DNA from: a virus
Virus record (IMG/VR): IMGVR_UViG_3300001683_000023
Span: 1-41,501 of that record
Strand: one strand, 5' to 3'
DNA length: 41,501 bases
The position numbers and the translations under genes were made by a program. Positions 1-9,067 of the stretch are shown piece by piece. Every line of letters starts with the position of its first letter. Position 1 is the first letter of the stretch. The notes below the pieces were generated by a model that was not told the DNA's origin, ran no database searches, and saw nothing but the letters and a program-made list of their open reading frames with translations.

Positions 1-279
1 TCTAGACAATATCTAAATAATCAATCCGTTGCTAATGATTTAGCAGGTAAATTTGCTCAAATTGATCAAACAGAACAAGCTACTAAGTTTGCTAATACAC
101 AAGCTGCATTACAAGCACAAGGTACTGGTGCTCAAACATTAGCTGGTATTGGTGCAGGACAACAACAGCAACAACAGAACTTAGCGGATTCTCCTTATAA
201 AGGTTTATCACAATATGCTTCACTATTTCATGGTGTTGCTGATAAGTCTACTACTACACAACAATCAGGAGGTAAGTGA
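1..279 (+). CDS. 3' end of a late virion-associated protein (partial)
   Basis: An open frame runs from the first base to TGA at 277-279, giving the last 92 residues of a protein that starts outside the window. The visible part is rich in Gln, Ala, Gly and Ser and includes a run of six Gln. It has no recognisable domain. The stop overlaps the next ATG (279), so the two are translationally coupled. Its place at the head of the internal virion protein genes suggests a structural or ejected protein, but I do not recognise the family. Confidence 0.75.
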   Translation, partial: SRQYLNNQSVANDLAGKFAQIDQTEQATKFANTQAALQAQGTGAQTLAGIGAGQQQQQQNLADSPYKGLSQYASLFHGVADKSTTTQQSGGK

Positions 280-917
280 TGGGCGTACCAAACTATTATG
301 AGAATTATATTTATAATCAAGATGTTAAAGAACTAGGTCCGAATGATTATGTAAAGGTTCCTGGTTATAATATGGATAGTAATAGAGGACACATCCAAAT
401 GAAGGATTACTTAGGAGCATTAGATACCTATGAAAGTAATAATCCAGATTATTTAGAAGCATTGGCTGCTCAAAAAATGAAAGCTAAAATGAATGCTTTT
501 AACGATAAGCGTTCATCTAGTTGGGGAGACTACTTAACCTACCTACCTTTTACCCCTCAATTTGAGAACTATCAACCTAATGCGTATGGTAAGGCTTCTA
601 ATTTGATGGGGCGCTCTTGGGATAATGCTACACAAGTAGTAGCGCCTGATGGTAGCCTAGCTGGAAATCCTGATTATGAGAATTATGTTTATGGAAGAGG
701 TCCTTTAGTGGATCCTGCTAAAATGATGGCTGTCCAGCAAGACAGACAGATATTTGATTCTCCTAGAGAAGCTGCTACTTGGTATGCTACTCCTAGAAGT
801 AAGCCAATACCTGATGAGTACTCAGTAGATTATGTTGAACCTGATTATGTTCCTTTTCATGAAAACTTTAATGAAGGTACAGATTATAGGGAGTCTTCTA
901 TCTGGTATTCTAAATAG
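279..917 (+). CDS. hypothetical late protein, 212 aa
   Basis: Start chosen at ATG 279, which overlaps the previous TGA and has GGAGG at 268-272 at good spacing; an in-frame GTG one codon upstream is less likely. The product is rich in Tyr, Asn, Asp and Pro, soluble, without signal peptide or membrane segment, and has repeated N-Y/Y-E type segments (for example around residues 5-12 and 134-140). The family is not recognised. Co-location with ejection-type proteins suggests a virion component. Confidence 0.75.
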   Translation: MGVPNYYENYIYNQDVKELGPNDYVKVPGYNMDSNRGHIQMKDYLGALDTYESNNPDYLEALAAQKMKAKMNAFNDKRSSSWGDYLTYLPFTPQFENYQPNAYGKASNLMGRSWDNATQVVAPDGSLAGNPDYENYVYGRGPLVDPAKMMAVQQDRQIFDSPREAATWYATPRSKPIPDEYSVDYVEPDYVPFHENFNEGTDYRESSIWYSK

Positions 918-925
918 GAGACACT

Positions 926-1732
926 ATGGCTTATCAAAATCCGCAATATGCAGGTAACGCTAACTTCTACAGCCCCCTCTCAAGGATGTCTGATGAAGAA
1001 GAAGATAAAACCTTCGGTGCTGGTATGGGGGGTAGCTCCATTGAAGCAGTAGGTGGTGGTTTTAAAGAGAAGAACACTCTTAAAATGATTGGTAAGACTG
1101 CTGCTCAAATTGTGGGAACTGTCTATGGTGGTCCTGCAGGCGGTATGGCAGCAGGTATGGCAGTAGATGCTATGGTTCCTGATAAACAATCAGTTAAGTC
1201 TGGTACTAGTGGTTTTGGCTCCCAACAAGGTAGCACTAACAAATCTGGAACCTCCATGCAACAAGGTGGGAGCTCCAATATGGGCAATGTAGCTGCTTTA
1301 GCAGCTCAAAGCTATGACCAGTATCAAGCTGGACAAAAAGCGGCAGGACCATTGGCTGACAAAGCGACACAGATGGCTCTTGATGAAAATACAGCTGACC
1401 TAGCTAGTGGTGCTTATGCTCCTGCTAGTAATGAAGTTGTTAATCAAACAGGTCAAAAGGTAGCTGAAGATACTGCTGCTGATGGAGCAGGTAATGCTGT
1501 GATGTGGGCTAAAGCTGCTTATGATATATCAAATAAATTAAATGAATCTGGGGTTATGGCTTCTGAATCTGCTGGAGGTCCAACAATGAATATGGATACT
1601 TCTGGAGTTAATATGGCTGGTAATATAATACAAACAAATGGACCTTTAAACCCTCAATTAGAGGAAGAAAATCCATACAAGAAAAACTTAAGTGCTTTTG
1701 CACCACTAGGCGGAGGAAGGAATTATGGGTAA
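926..1732 (+). CDS. glycine-rich putative internal virion (ejection) protein, 268 aa
   Basis: ATG 926 is preceded by AGGAGAC. Residues 52-84 form an Ala/Gly/Met-rich hydrophobic stretch with GxxxG-like spacing (glycine-zipper style). A Gly/Ser/Gln-rich linker follows, then an Ala-rich helical part. Such segments are common in phage ejection proteins that cross or line the cell envelope (T7 gp14, P22 gp7/gp20 class). That is an analogy from composition and gene position, not sequence homology. The end overlaps the next gene by 8 bases. Confidence 0.7.
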   Translation: MAYQNPQYAGNANFYSPLSRMSDEEEDKTFGAGMGGSSIEAVGGGFKEKNTLKMIGKTAAQIVGTVYGGPAGGMAAGMAVDAMVPDKQSVKSGTSGFGSQQGSTNKSGTSMQQGGSSNMGNVAALAAQSYDQYQAGQKAAGPLADKATQMALDENTADLASGAYAPASNEVVNQTGQKVAEDTAADGAGNAVMWAKAAYDISNKLNESGVMASESAGGPTMNMDTSGVNMAGNIIQTNGPLNPQLEEENPYKKNLSAFAPLGGGRNYG

Positions 1733-2471
1733 CGGATATAATAGACAAGCAAATCCTTACGGAGGTGCAAATTGGGACGATGTAGCACAGGTTAAAGCAG
1801 GTGGCGGAGTAATTAATGCTCCTAGCACTCCTGTTGTTAAAGACCCTTGGTATAAGGAAGGCCTTAACGCCTTTGCTGCTTCCACAGGAGGCAAACTATT
1901 TGACGGAGTTGTTAATAAGTTTGGCCAAAAATATACTGGTGGGAGGTATGGTGGTGAGGACTCTGAAACCTTTGACAAAGATCCTGGTTTCATTTATGAT
2001 GCTAGGACGAAAGCTTATGGCGATGCAAGCAGTAATCTTAAAACTGAATATGATACCAATGAAGCAGCCTATAACGAGGCATTAGCTGAAAAGATTAAAT
2101 ATTACAGAGCGACATATAAGATTCCAGAAGAAGTAAGTGATGAAGATGTTGCTAAACGAGTATTTAAAGGCCTTGAAGATATTAATCCAACAAAGAAATA
2201 CTATACTGACAAAAACACTGGCGAGAAGAGATTAAACTCTCACTTTGAGCCTAACATCCCTTACTACCAAAGACAAAGTGATTTGCTTATCAATCAAAAG
2301 AAAGGACTTGATAAGTGGCATTCAGACTGGAAGAGTCAGCCTAATATTGGTAAGAAGGTTGTCAAGAACGGTCCAGGGCCTAACTTTATGTACAAAGACC
2401 CTAAGAAAGGTTCTGCTTTATATAGTGAAATATTTGACGATGATAAATGGGGCTTTCAAATTGGTTTCTAG
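1725..2471 (+). CDS. hypothetical late protein, 248 aa
   Basis: ATG 1725 overlaps the previous gene by 8 bases and has GGAGGAAGG upstream at 1711-1719, so the start is firm. The protein is hydrophilic and Lys/Tyr/Asp-rich with no membrane segment. A mid-region (about residues 90-140) is strongly helical and charged. I see no known motif. It sits between two putative ejection proteins and probably belongs to the same virion subassembly. Confidence 0.7.
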   Translation: MGNGYNRQANPYGGANWDDVAQVKAGGGVINAPSTPVVKDPWYKEGLNAFAASTGGKLFDGVVNKFGQKYTGGRYGGEDSETFDKDPGFIYDARTKAYGDASSNLKTEYDTNEAAYNEALAEKIKYYRATYKIPEEVSDEDVAKRVFKGLEDINPTKKYYTDKNTGEKRLNSHFEPNIPYYQRQSDLLINQKKGLDKWHSDWKSQPNIGKKVVKNGPGPNFMYKDPKKGSALYSEIFDDDKWGFQIGF

Positions 2472-2480
2472 GAGAAGGTT

Positions 2481-4928
2481 ATGAATATAAATAATAGCGC
2501 AGTTGAAGATCCAAACAGCGAAATAACAAAGCAAATTGTTGAGAAGTCTGATGGAACAAAGATTACAATTGAGAACAAGTCCAACAACCCAACATGGCGA
2601 GGGGAGAATCAGTCTTCAGAAGATAAACTATCTTCTCACAATCAAGGAGCTGAAGACAATCTAAGTGCTCATAATGCTCAAGTTGAGGCTAATAAAGAAC
2701 AGTCTATGTTTGATGCAATGACATTTGAGGAGTTAGATAGACAAGACGCTGCTTCTAATTATTATGGAAGCATGGATGACACTGCATCCTCAATGGTTAA
2801 TGCTCAAAATAAAGACTTTGCAAGCACCCCTATATGGGATCAGTTTGATGACATTGAGTCTCAAAATAATAGACTATATAATACTCCTGTAGGTGTATGG
2901 GACGATACGGCTAGTATGGAATTAGATAGGCAGAAAGCATCTGATCCAAGTTTCTTTGATGATGGGTATGGCTTCATTAACTATGATGATGTTGTCTATG
3001 GAAATCCTGAATTAGTAGAACCTTTAGAAGGAGTTGAGGAGTTAACATCTCCACAGACAGATGCCTTCTGGAGAGAGAAAGACAATAAACAAAGAGCTAT
3101 AGACAATCAGGCAGCATTTGATTCTGCAGATACTGATTACTTTGGGAACCCGTTAACAAATCCTGATGGAGAGTTGTCTCTCTTTGACGGTGATGCATAC
3201 GAAAGACATGCCTCTTCTATAATGCAGAACAGTCTTCCAAAAGACATGCAGAGCAATGTTTACAAGCATAAGTTTAAAAGCAAAGAAGAAGAAGAAAGAG
3301 CTAACTTTATGTCAAGTTATATTGTTAACCCTAAGACTGATTCTGAGAAAGCTCAAAATAAAAAGCTTGTTTGGGACAACATGGGTTTCAAAGACAAAAC
3401 TGTAAGTATTACAGCTGATGCGTTTCTTGAAGCAATGAGTTACATTGTTCCAAGTGAAGAGTTTGTTGACGGGGCAATAGAGTTTGTTACCGACCCAGAA
3501 TGGCGAGAAGAGATTTCTGACTGGGCAAAAGAAGAGCCACTTGCTGCAGCTGCTAGTCTTGTACTAATGTACAAAGGCAGAAAGGCTTTAAAGGCCCTTC
3601 CTAAGAAGTATCAAGAGGCCGTTAATAAGTTTGTTAGCAGTGGAAAGATGAAGGCTAGAATTAATACAGCTAAGAATCGCATCGCTACAGGGTCTAAGAA
3701 AGTTAAAGATCTTGAGAAGGCATTAAAAGGACATTCAAAAGGGTCAAAGGCTTGGACAGATGCTAGCATGCGTCTTACAAGAGCCAGACAAAGACTTCAA
3801 GGACATAAGAACGCTCATAAGAGACTTGTTGACATGAAGAGGCTTAATACGGGCACTATGGTTAAGACTGTTGAAAAGATTCAAAACAGTAAGACCGCTA
3901 AAAACGTATTCAATACAGTTAAGAAAATAGACCCAGTAACTGCTTTAGCAGGCGGAGCTATTGCATATAGTATCTTTGATGATGATCCTGCTCAAGATGT
4001 GTCAGAATCTTCTGATGCTGTTGACTCTAAACCAGAATCTGACTTTAATAAAGTAACAGAATCTTCTGCTTCAAAAGCATTAGAAAGAGCTAGAAAAGAC
4101 AGAGAGGGAGCTGCTATCTCAGATGCTATTCAAAGAGATAGAAATGTTGCTCAACAAGTTATTGATAATCAAGGTCGAATCCAACAAGAATATGGGGACA
4201 GTCTTGCTAAGGACTTGTTCACAATTGCAGTTAGCTCTTTGGCTGGGTTTAGTCCTATGGGCGTTATGGGGGCTATGGGCGATAAGCTTATACTTGACCA
4301 AGCTAGCGATAGAAGTTTGAAGCTTCAAGGGCTTAAAGATCAAGCTTCTTTAAACAAAGAATCCTTTAAGCAATCTGTTAAAGCACAGAAAGAGCTAGCT
4401 AAAGAAAATAAGGCTGACAGAAAAGCCACTGAAACCAAGATGATGAATATCATTAAAGAAGGTGGAAAGAAAGGGTCTAGTCTTAGTACTCATTCGGGCG
4501 AGGTACTAGGAGCTCTAATGATGGCTGACAAACTGAAAATGGATTACAATAGAAATGATGTACAAAAGGCTCTTGTTGATGCTACTCAAAAGTCTATTGG
4601 GGACGGTTCTTACTTTGATAGTGAAGATGAAACTGAAGCTAGATCTAATATTGCTGGTCACTTTATGGGCAATATGGCAATCCTTTCAACTGATGGTGGA
4701 AGCTTAAGTAAAGATGGTTACGCACTTAAAAGTTCTTCTGCTGCTGATAATGGAGCTTATACACATTGGTTATTCTCTAGACATGATAAGAATCAAGTTC
4801 GAGGAGCTTCTACTAAGAAGTTTAATGAATGGAAGAGTATTAGGTCTAATAAAGGTGAAAGCTGGTTATGGTATAACAACTTTACAGGATGGGCTGTACA
4901 AAACCTTAAGGCAACAGGACAAATGTAA
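2481..4928 (+). CDS. putative large internal virion protein, 815 aa
   Basis: A good Shine-Dalgarno (AGGAG at 2471-2475) precedes ATG 2481. The first third is acidic, Asn/Gln-rich and probably disordered. A basic helical central part rich in Lys and Arg follows, then short hydrophobic patches around residues 485-500 and 575-605, and a Lys-rich helical C-terminal part. No lytic transglycosylase or peptidase signature is visible. Size and order (small, large, larger, polymerase) resemble the ejected internal proteins of podoviruses, so a genome-delivery role is inferred. Confidence 0.7.
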   Translation: MNINNSAVEDPNSEITKQIVEKSDGTKITIENKSNNPTWRGENQSSEDKLSSHNQGAEDNLSAHNAQVEANKEQSMFDAMTFEELDRQDAASNYYGSMDDTASSMVNAQNKDFASTPIWDQFDDIESQNNRLYNTPVGVWDDTASMELDRQKASDPSFFDDGYGFINYDDVVYGNPELVEPLEGVEELTSPQTDAFWREKDNKQRAIDNQAAFDSADTDYFGNPLTNPDGELSLFDGDAYERHASSIMQNSLPKDMQSNVYKHKFKSKEEEERANFMSSYIVNPKTDSEKAQNKKLVWDNMGFKDKTVSITADAFLEAMSYIVPSEEFVDGAIEFVTDPEWREEISDWAKEEPLAAAASLVLMYKGRKALKALPKKYQEAVNKFVSSGKMKARINTAKNRIATGSKKVKDLEKALKGHSKGSKAWTDASMRLTRARQRLQGHKNAHKRLVDMKRLNTGTMVKTVEKIQNSKTAKNVFNTVKKIDPVTALAGGAIAYSIFDDDPAQDVSESSDAVDSKPESDFNKVTESSASKALERARKDREGAAISDAIQRDRNVAQQVIDNQGRIQQEYGDSLAKDLFTIAVSSLAGFSPMGVMGAMGDKLILDQASDRSLKLQGLKDQASLNKESFKQSVKAQKELAKENKADRKATETKMMNIIKEGGKKGSSLSTHSGEVLGALMMADKLKMDYNRNDVQKALVDATQKSIGDGSYFDSEDETEARSNIAGHFMGNMAILSTDGGSLSKDGYALKSSSAADNGAYTHWLFSRHDKNQVRGASTKKFNEWKSIRSNKGESWLWYNNFTGWAVQNLKATGQM

Positions 4929-4943
4929 ATACAGGAGATACAC

Positions 4944-7900
4944 ATGGCTGCAACAAAAGAATGGCTTATTGATCAATACGGAACCTTTGAAATGGGTGGC
5001 CGTGAGTATTACCTTGAGGATGGTGATACTTGGGTTGATACCAAGTCTGGAGAAGTTTACCGTGGCAAGGGTTTCGACACATCTGAAGTGTATCATGAGG
5101 GCACTGAAGACGACCCTATTAAATCACCAGGTACAGCTAGAGGTTACCAACAGTCTCAAATTGTTGGGGACATTCTTCGCAACCAAGGGTTTGATGCTCA
5201 AAAGAAAGACGGTACTGGATACTACGGTAGAACATTAGGTGTTCCTTACAACCCAGAAACTGAAACATCTTTAAGTAGGAAGCTTCATCAAGAAGGTCTT
5301 GTTGATATTAATTCCTACACAAGTAAGGGTGACAAAGAAGCTTATTGGGAAGGGAATCTTATTAGAGGCATCCTTGGCGAGGGTGATGGTTATTGGGATT
5401 CGGCTAGAGCTGAACTTGATGCAGGAACTAGCGCTACTTATATTCCTAATAGTCGTGGTGATGTTTACGCCCCTAAACAAATGGCTATCGATGAGCAGGC
5501 AGTAGCTCAAGCTCCTTGGATGTATAACGATGTTATGTATCGTCATAGAGACAGGAATATGAGTAATAAGGCATACTCAGCATTCGACTCTGCATGGGAA
5601 GCTGGATGGAACAACATCTACGGTTCTCTACAAGGTGCGAAAGCAGCGCTAGGTGATGCTATTAACAACGAAGACTTATATCAAAACGGAATGATGGGTG
5701 TTGAAGAGTATGAATATTACAACTCTCAACTACCAAACTATGTACAAGATGTAGGTGAAGTAAAGAACATTAAAGATGCTGGTCGCTATATGGCTGGGAT
5801 GATGGGTCAAGCACTACCTTATATGATTGGTATCGCAGGCTCTGCTGCAACTGGAAACCTGTTAGGTGGTATGGCTGGTATTGGAGCTTTAGGAGGTATT
5901 TCTGGAGGTGCAATATTAGGTGCGATCCCTCCTGCTGTTACTTATGCAGGTGAAGTATATGGAAGTATGGAAGGAGAAATGGACGAGAAGAATGTAGCTG
6001 CGGCTATGTCTGCTGGTTTGGTTATGGGTATTTTAGATAGGGTTGGTTTGCATCAAATGATGAAAGCCTCGTCTCTTTTAAAGCAAGACGGCCTTGAAAA
6101 GGTTGCTATTGAACTTCAAAAGAAACAAGGTCTTTCCTCTGAACAAGCGAGAGCTGTTGTTAAACAAGCCTCATTCGATGTTCAAAGAGAAGTTTATGAA
6201 CACTTAGGTCAAGTAGTTAATATTGAATTAAGCAAAGGAATACTCGCAAAAGAGTTTGGGTCTTCGTTCTTAAGAGGCGCTGCAAGTGAAGGTATTACAG
6301 AAGGATTACAAGAGTCTACTGGATACGCTGCATCTGTTGCAGGTTCTAAAAAGGAATGGGTTCAAGAGGATTACGAAAGAATCCTTGTGAATGCTGTTAC
6401 TGGTGGTGCTTTATTAGGTGGAACTATTGGTTCTACTATGGGAACAGCCAAAGGAGTTGGTAGCTTTAAGCAGTTACAAAGAAAATTCTCTGAAGCGGCA
6501 GATGATGTAACAAAGAACTTCTTCGGCAATGGAAATAACATTGAACAGCTGTCTAGGCTTTATGGACAACAGGGTAAAGATACCCAAAAGTTTATGGCTA
6601 TGACAGATGAAGAGATTAATGATGCATTAACAGATGCTTCTGGAAAAGAATCAACTGTACGAAAGTCTGATAAAGAAATTCAAGAAGAGTCTGCAGCTGA
6701 CGGTGCTCTTGGGCAAACTGAAGATACTGTTAAACATAAAGGCTGGCTTCGAACTCTTAAAGAGCTTCCTGGAAAGGCAGTTCAGAAGGGTGGATCAAGA
6801 TTACTTCAAAAGTACATTGATGACCCAAAAGTAAACGATGAGGCTAAATATATACTAGCCGTTCTTATGGATACTTTTGCGCCTTCTAATAAGTCTCATA
6901 TGCCAGGAATGCATTTAGCTAAAACTAAAGCTGTCCTTATGCATACTCAACTTAATAATGTTTCTATGGCTAAGTCTGAGTTCATTAGAATCTTTAACAC
7001 AAAGAAAGGTGGCAAGGATTATGATGAAAAGATTAAGGATTTTGAAGGCTGGTTAAGAGAAAAAGAGGCTGGTAAAAATAACGGCCCAATGCATAAGAAG
7101 TATAGGTACATTAACAACGAATTAGAGGTCTTAGCAGGTCGTATTGATGCCGCTACTGATACTCTTTGGAACACACATAAGAACCTTGTCGGTGATAAAA
7201 GAGACCCTATGAAAGGATACTTCTTTAGATCGTCTGTTCTAAATCCAACTGAAGTTAGAAAACATAAAGAGAAGTTTGTTCAAACATTGGTAGATGGATG
7301 GAGATCGCCAGGGAAGGACGGGAAGCCAGGAGTTTTCCATAAGCTAACTCGTTCTGAGGCCCATCAACTATGGGAAGATGTTGTTAGTAGTCCTGATGGT
7401 TACCAAGCCAGGCATCTAAATGATGCTGGATTTCAATATCGTAAAGCGGACACACTTAAGAGCTTGCAGTTACATCTTAAGGATTCTCAAATAATGAGAG
7501 ATACCTTCTTAGAGAAGGATCACTTTGAAAAGCTTAAGTCTAATATTATGTCTGTTGTTAATCACGATATGGATATCAAAACAATGGGAAGGAACGGCAT
7601 TAATCTTGACCGACTGCTTGTTGATCTTAAACATAAGATGGGCAACAACTGGGATCCGCGAATCAATACTATGATTAAGGATTCAATTGCAGCTTCAAGA
7701 GGAGACTACAAGCCAATTCAGAACAGGTTCTTGGCATCTGTTCAGGGTCACTTAACCTTCATTGGTACTATTACTCAACTTGATACATCTGTTCTTGCGT
7801 CTCTTCCTGAGATAGGGTTACTTTTATTTAACGCCCCTAAGGAACATGGTGTTATAGGCCTATTAAAGGATGCAGCTAATGATCTTGGTAAGCATTACAA

Positions 7901-9056
7901 AAGGTCTATAGTTGACACAGCTCAACATGTTAAGTCTGGCTTAGGAGTCGATATGGACACCTATACACAAAACCAGTTGGACTTTTATAACTTTGGTTAT
8001 GATAGTACTAAGCACGGTGCGATGGGTCATATGGATATTGGACAAGAGATTGATCATATGTCTAAGTTTAAGAGTTCTGTATTGAATGCGTTCTTTACAT
8101 TGAATCTTCTTAAACCTTTCACTGATAGTACTCGTGTAGCTAAGTTATCAATGGCTCAAGACGCTATTATTTATGACTTAGAGATTGTTTATAAACATTT
8201 AGATGGTGGTAGTAACTATGCTGCTGATGCTTATGAAAGACTAAGACAGTTGAACATTGATCCAATTACTTTTTCTAATGCTTACAAGACTGCAATGAAT
8301 ATCTTAAGTGACAAGATTGAGCCTGGAATGACAAACAATGAGGTTTATAAAATAATAGCAGACGAGTCTAAAAAGACAAAAGGTTACAAAGTAGACGACA
8401 GTGTCTTAGAACCTAATGCAGATAAAGGGGCTATTGAAAACCCTCTTAAGTATGTTCTTGATAATCTTATGATTGCAAGAAACTCTTATGTAGATAACGC
8501 TTTGGCTAACCCTACTGCTGCGGATCGTCCGTTATGGTACTCAAATCCACACTTTAGATTAATGACTCAATATAAGGGTTTCTTATCTACCTTTACATCT
8601 CACATCCTTCCTAGGATTTATAGGGCTGTAAAGCATGGTAATCCTGAGGCTAAGTATCAAGCTGTAGCTATGGGTGCAACTATGATTATGTTTGGATTTC
8701 TAGGTCAAGATTTGAAAGATGAATGGAAGTATGAATCTGGTCACAATCCTTGGTTAGATGATGCTGGAAGAATGCAACGAGGATTTATGGCCTCTGGTTT
8801 GTTAGGAACTCCAGGAGAACTTATAAATATTATTAGTCCTATTTATGATTTCAACAGGGATACCTTTGACTACGCTTCAGAATTCCTTGGACCATTTACA
8901 TCAACTGTTGGCAATGCTTATAAGGTATCTGACAGCTTGTTAAGTGGAGACATGAATAGGGCTTTATACTATAGTAAGAAATTCACACCTCTAGTAGGAA
9001 GATACAGTGGGTTTAACACTAGTCAAGAGAAAAGTGATACAGAAAACTTTGAATAA
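4944..9056 (+). CDS. putative giant internal virion/ejection protein, 1370 aa
   Basis: ATG 4944 follows CAGGAGATACAC. A long glycine/alanine-rich hydrophobic region (residues about 282-337) could form several membrane-spanning helices; the rest is mostly helical and charged, with another mildly hydrophobic stretch near 955-985 and an aromatic C-terminus. The length is close to that of T7 gp16 (1318 aa), the long ejected core protein, and the gene lies directly upstream of the virion RNA polymerase. No enzymatic motif is recognised. A role in forming the DNA-delivery conduit is inferred. Confidence 0.7.
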   Translation: MAATKEWLIDQYGTFEMGGREYYLEDGDTWVDTKSGEVYRGKGFDTSEVYHEGTEDDPIKSPGTARGYQQSQIVGDILRNQGFDAQKKDGTGYYGRTLGVPYNPETETSLSRKLHQEGLVDINSYTSKGDKEAYWEGNLIRGILGEGDGYWDSARAELDAGTSATYIPNSRGDVYAPKQMAIDEQAVAQAPWMYNDVMYRHRDRNMSNKAYSAFDSAWEAGWNNIYGSLQGAKAALGDAINNEDLYQNGMMGVEEYEYYNSQLPNYVQDVGEVKNIKDAGRYMAGMMGQALPYMIGIAGSAATGNLLGGMAGIGALGGISGGAILGAIPPAVTYAGEVYGSMEGEMDEKNVAAAMSAGLVMGILDRVGLHQMMKASSLLKQDGLEKVAIELQKKQGLSSEQARAVVKQASFDVQREVYEHLGQVVNIELSKGILAKEFGSSFLRGAASEGITEGLQESTGYAASVAGSKKEWVQEDYERILVNAVTGGALLGGTIGSTMGTAKGVGSFKQLQRKFSEAADDVTKNFFGNGNNIEQLSRLYGQQGKDTQKFMAMTDEEINDALTDASGKESTVRKSDKEIQEESAADGALGQTEDTVKHKGWLRTLKELPGKAVQKGGSRLLQKYIDDPKVNDEAKYILAVLMDTFAPSNKSHMPGMHLAKTKAVLMHTQLNNVSMAKSEFIRIFNTKKGGKDYDEKIKDFEGWLREKEAGKNNGPMHKKYRYINNELEVLAGRIDAATDTLWNTHKNLVGDKRDPMKGYFFRSSVLNPTEVRKHKEKFVQTLVDGWRSPGKDGKPGVFHKLTRSEAHQLWEDVVSSPDGYQARHLNDAGFQYRKADTLKSLQLHLKDSQIMRDTFLEKDHFEKLKSNIMSVVNHDMDIKTMGRNGINLDRLLVDLKHKMGNNWDPRINTMIKDSIAASRGDYKPIQNRFLASVQGHLTFIGTITQLDTSVLASLPEIGLLLFNAPKEHGVIGLLKDAANDLGKHYKRSIVDTAQHVKSGLGVDMDTYTQNQLDFYNFGYDSTKHGAMGHMDIGQEIDHMSKFKSSVLNAFFTLNLLKPFTDSTRVAKLSMAQDAIIYDLEIVYKHLDGGSNYAADAYERLRQLNIDPITFSNAYKTAMNILSDKIEPGMTNNEVYKIIADESKKTKGYKVDDSVLEPNADKGAIENPLKYVLDNLMIARNSYVDNALANPTAADRPLWYSNPHFRLMTQYKGFLSTFTSHILPRIYRAVKHGNPEAKYQAVAMGATMIMFGFLGQDLKDEWKYESGHNPWLDDAGRMQRGFMASGLLGTPGELINIISPIYDFNRDTFDYASEFLGPFTSTVGNAYKVSDSLLSGDMNRALYYSKKFTPLVGRYSGFNTSQEKSDTENFE

Positions 9057-9067
9057 AGGAGAGGTAG

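Noticed and set aside
1816-2085. Plus-strand 89-codon frame and similar overlapping frames (2245-2484, 4714-5238, 9990-10286)
   Set aside because: They lie out of frame within strong late genes and lack Shine-Dalgarno sites, so they are shadows.
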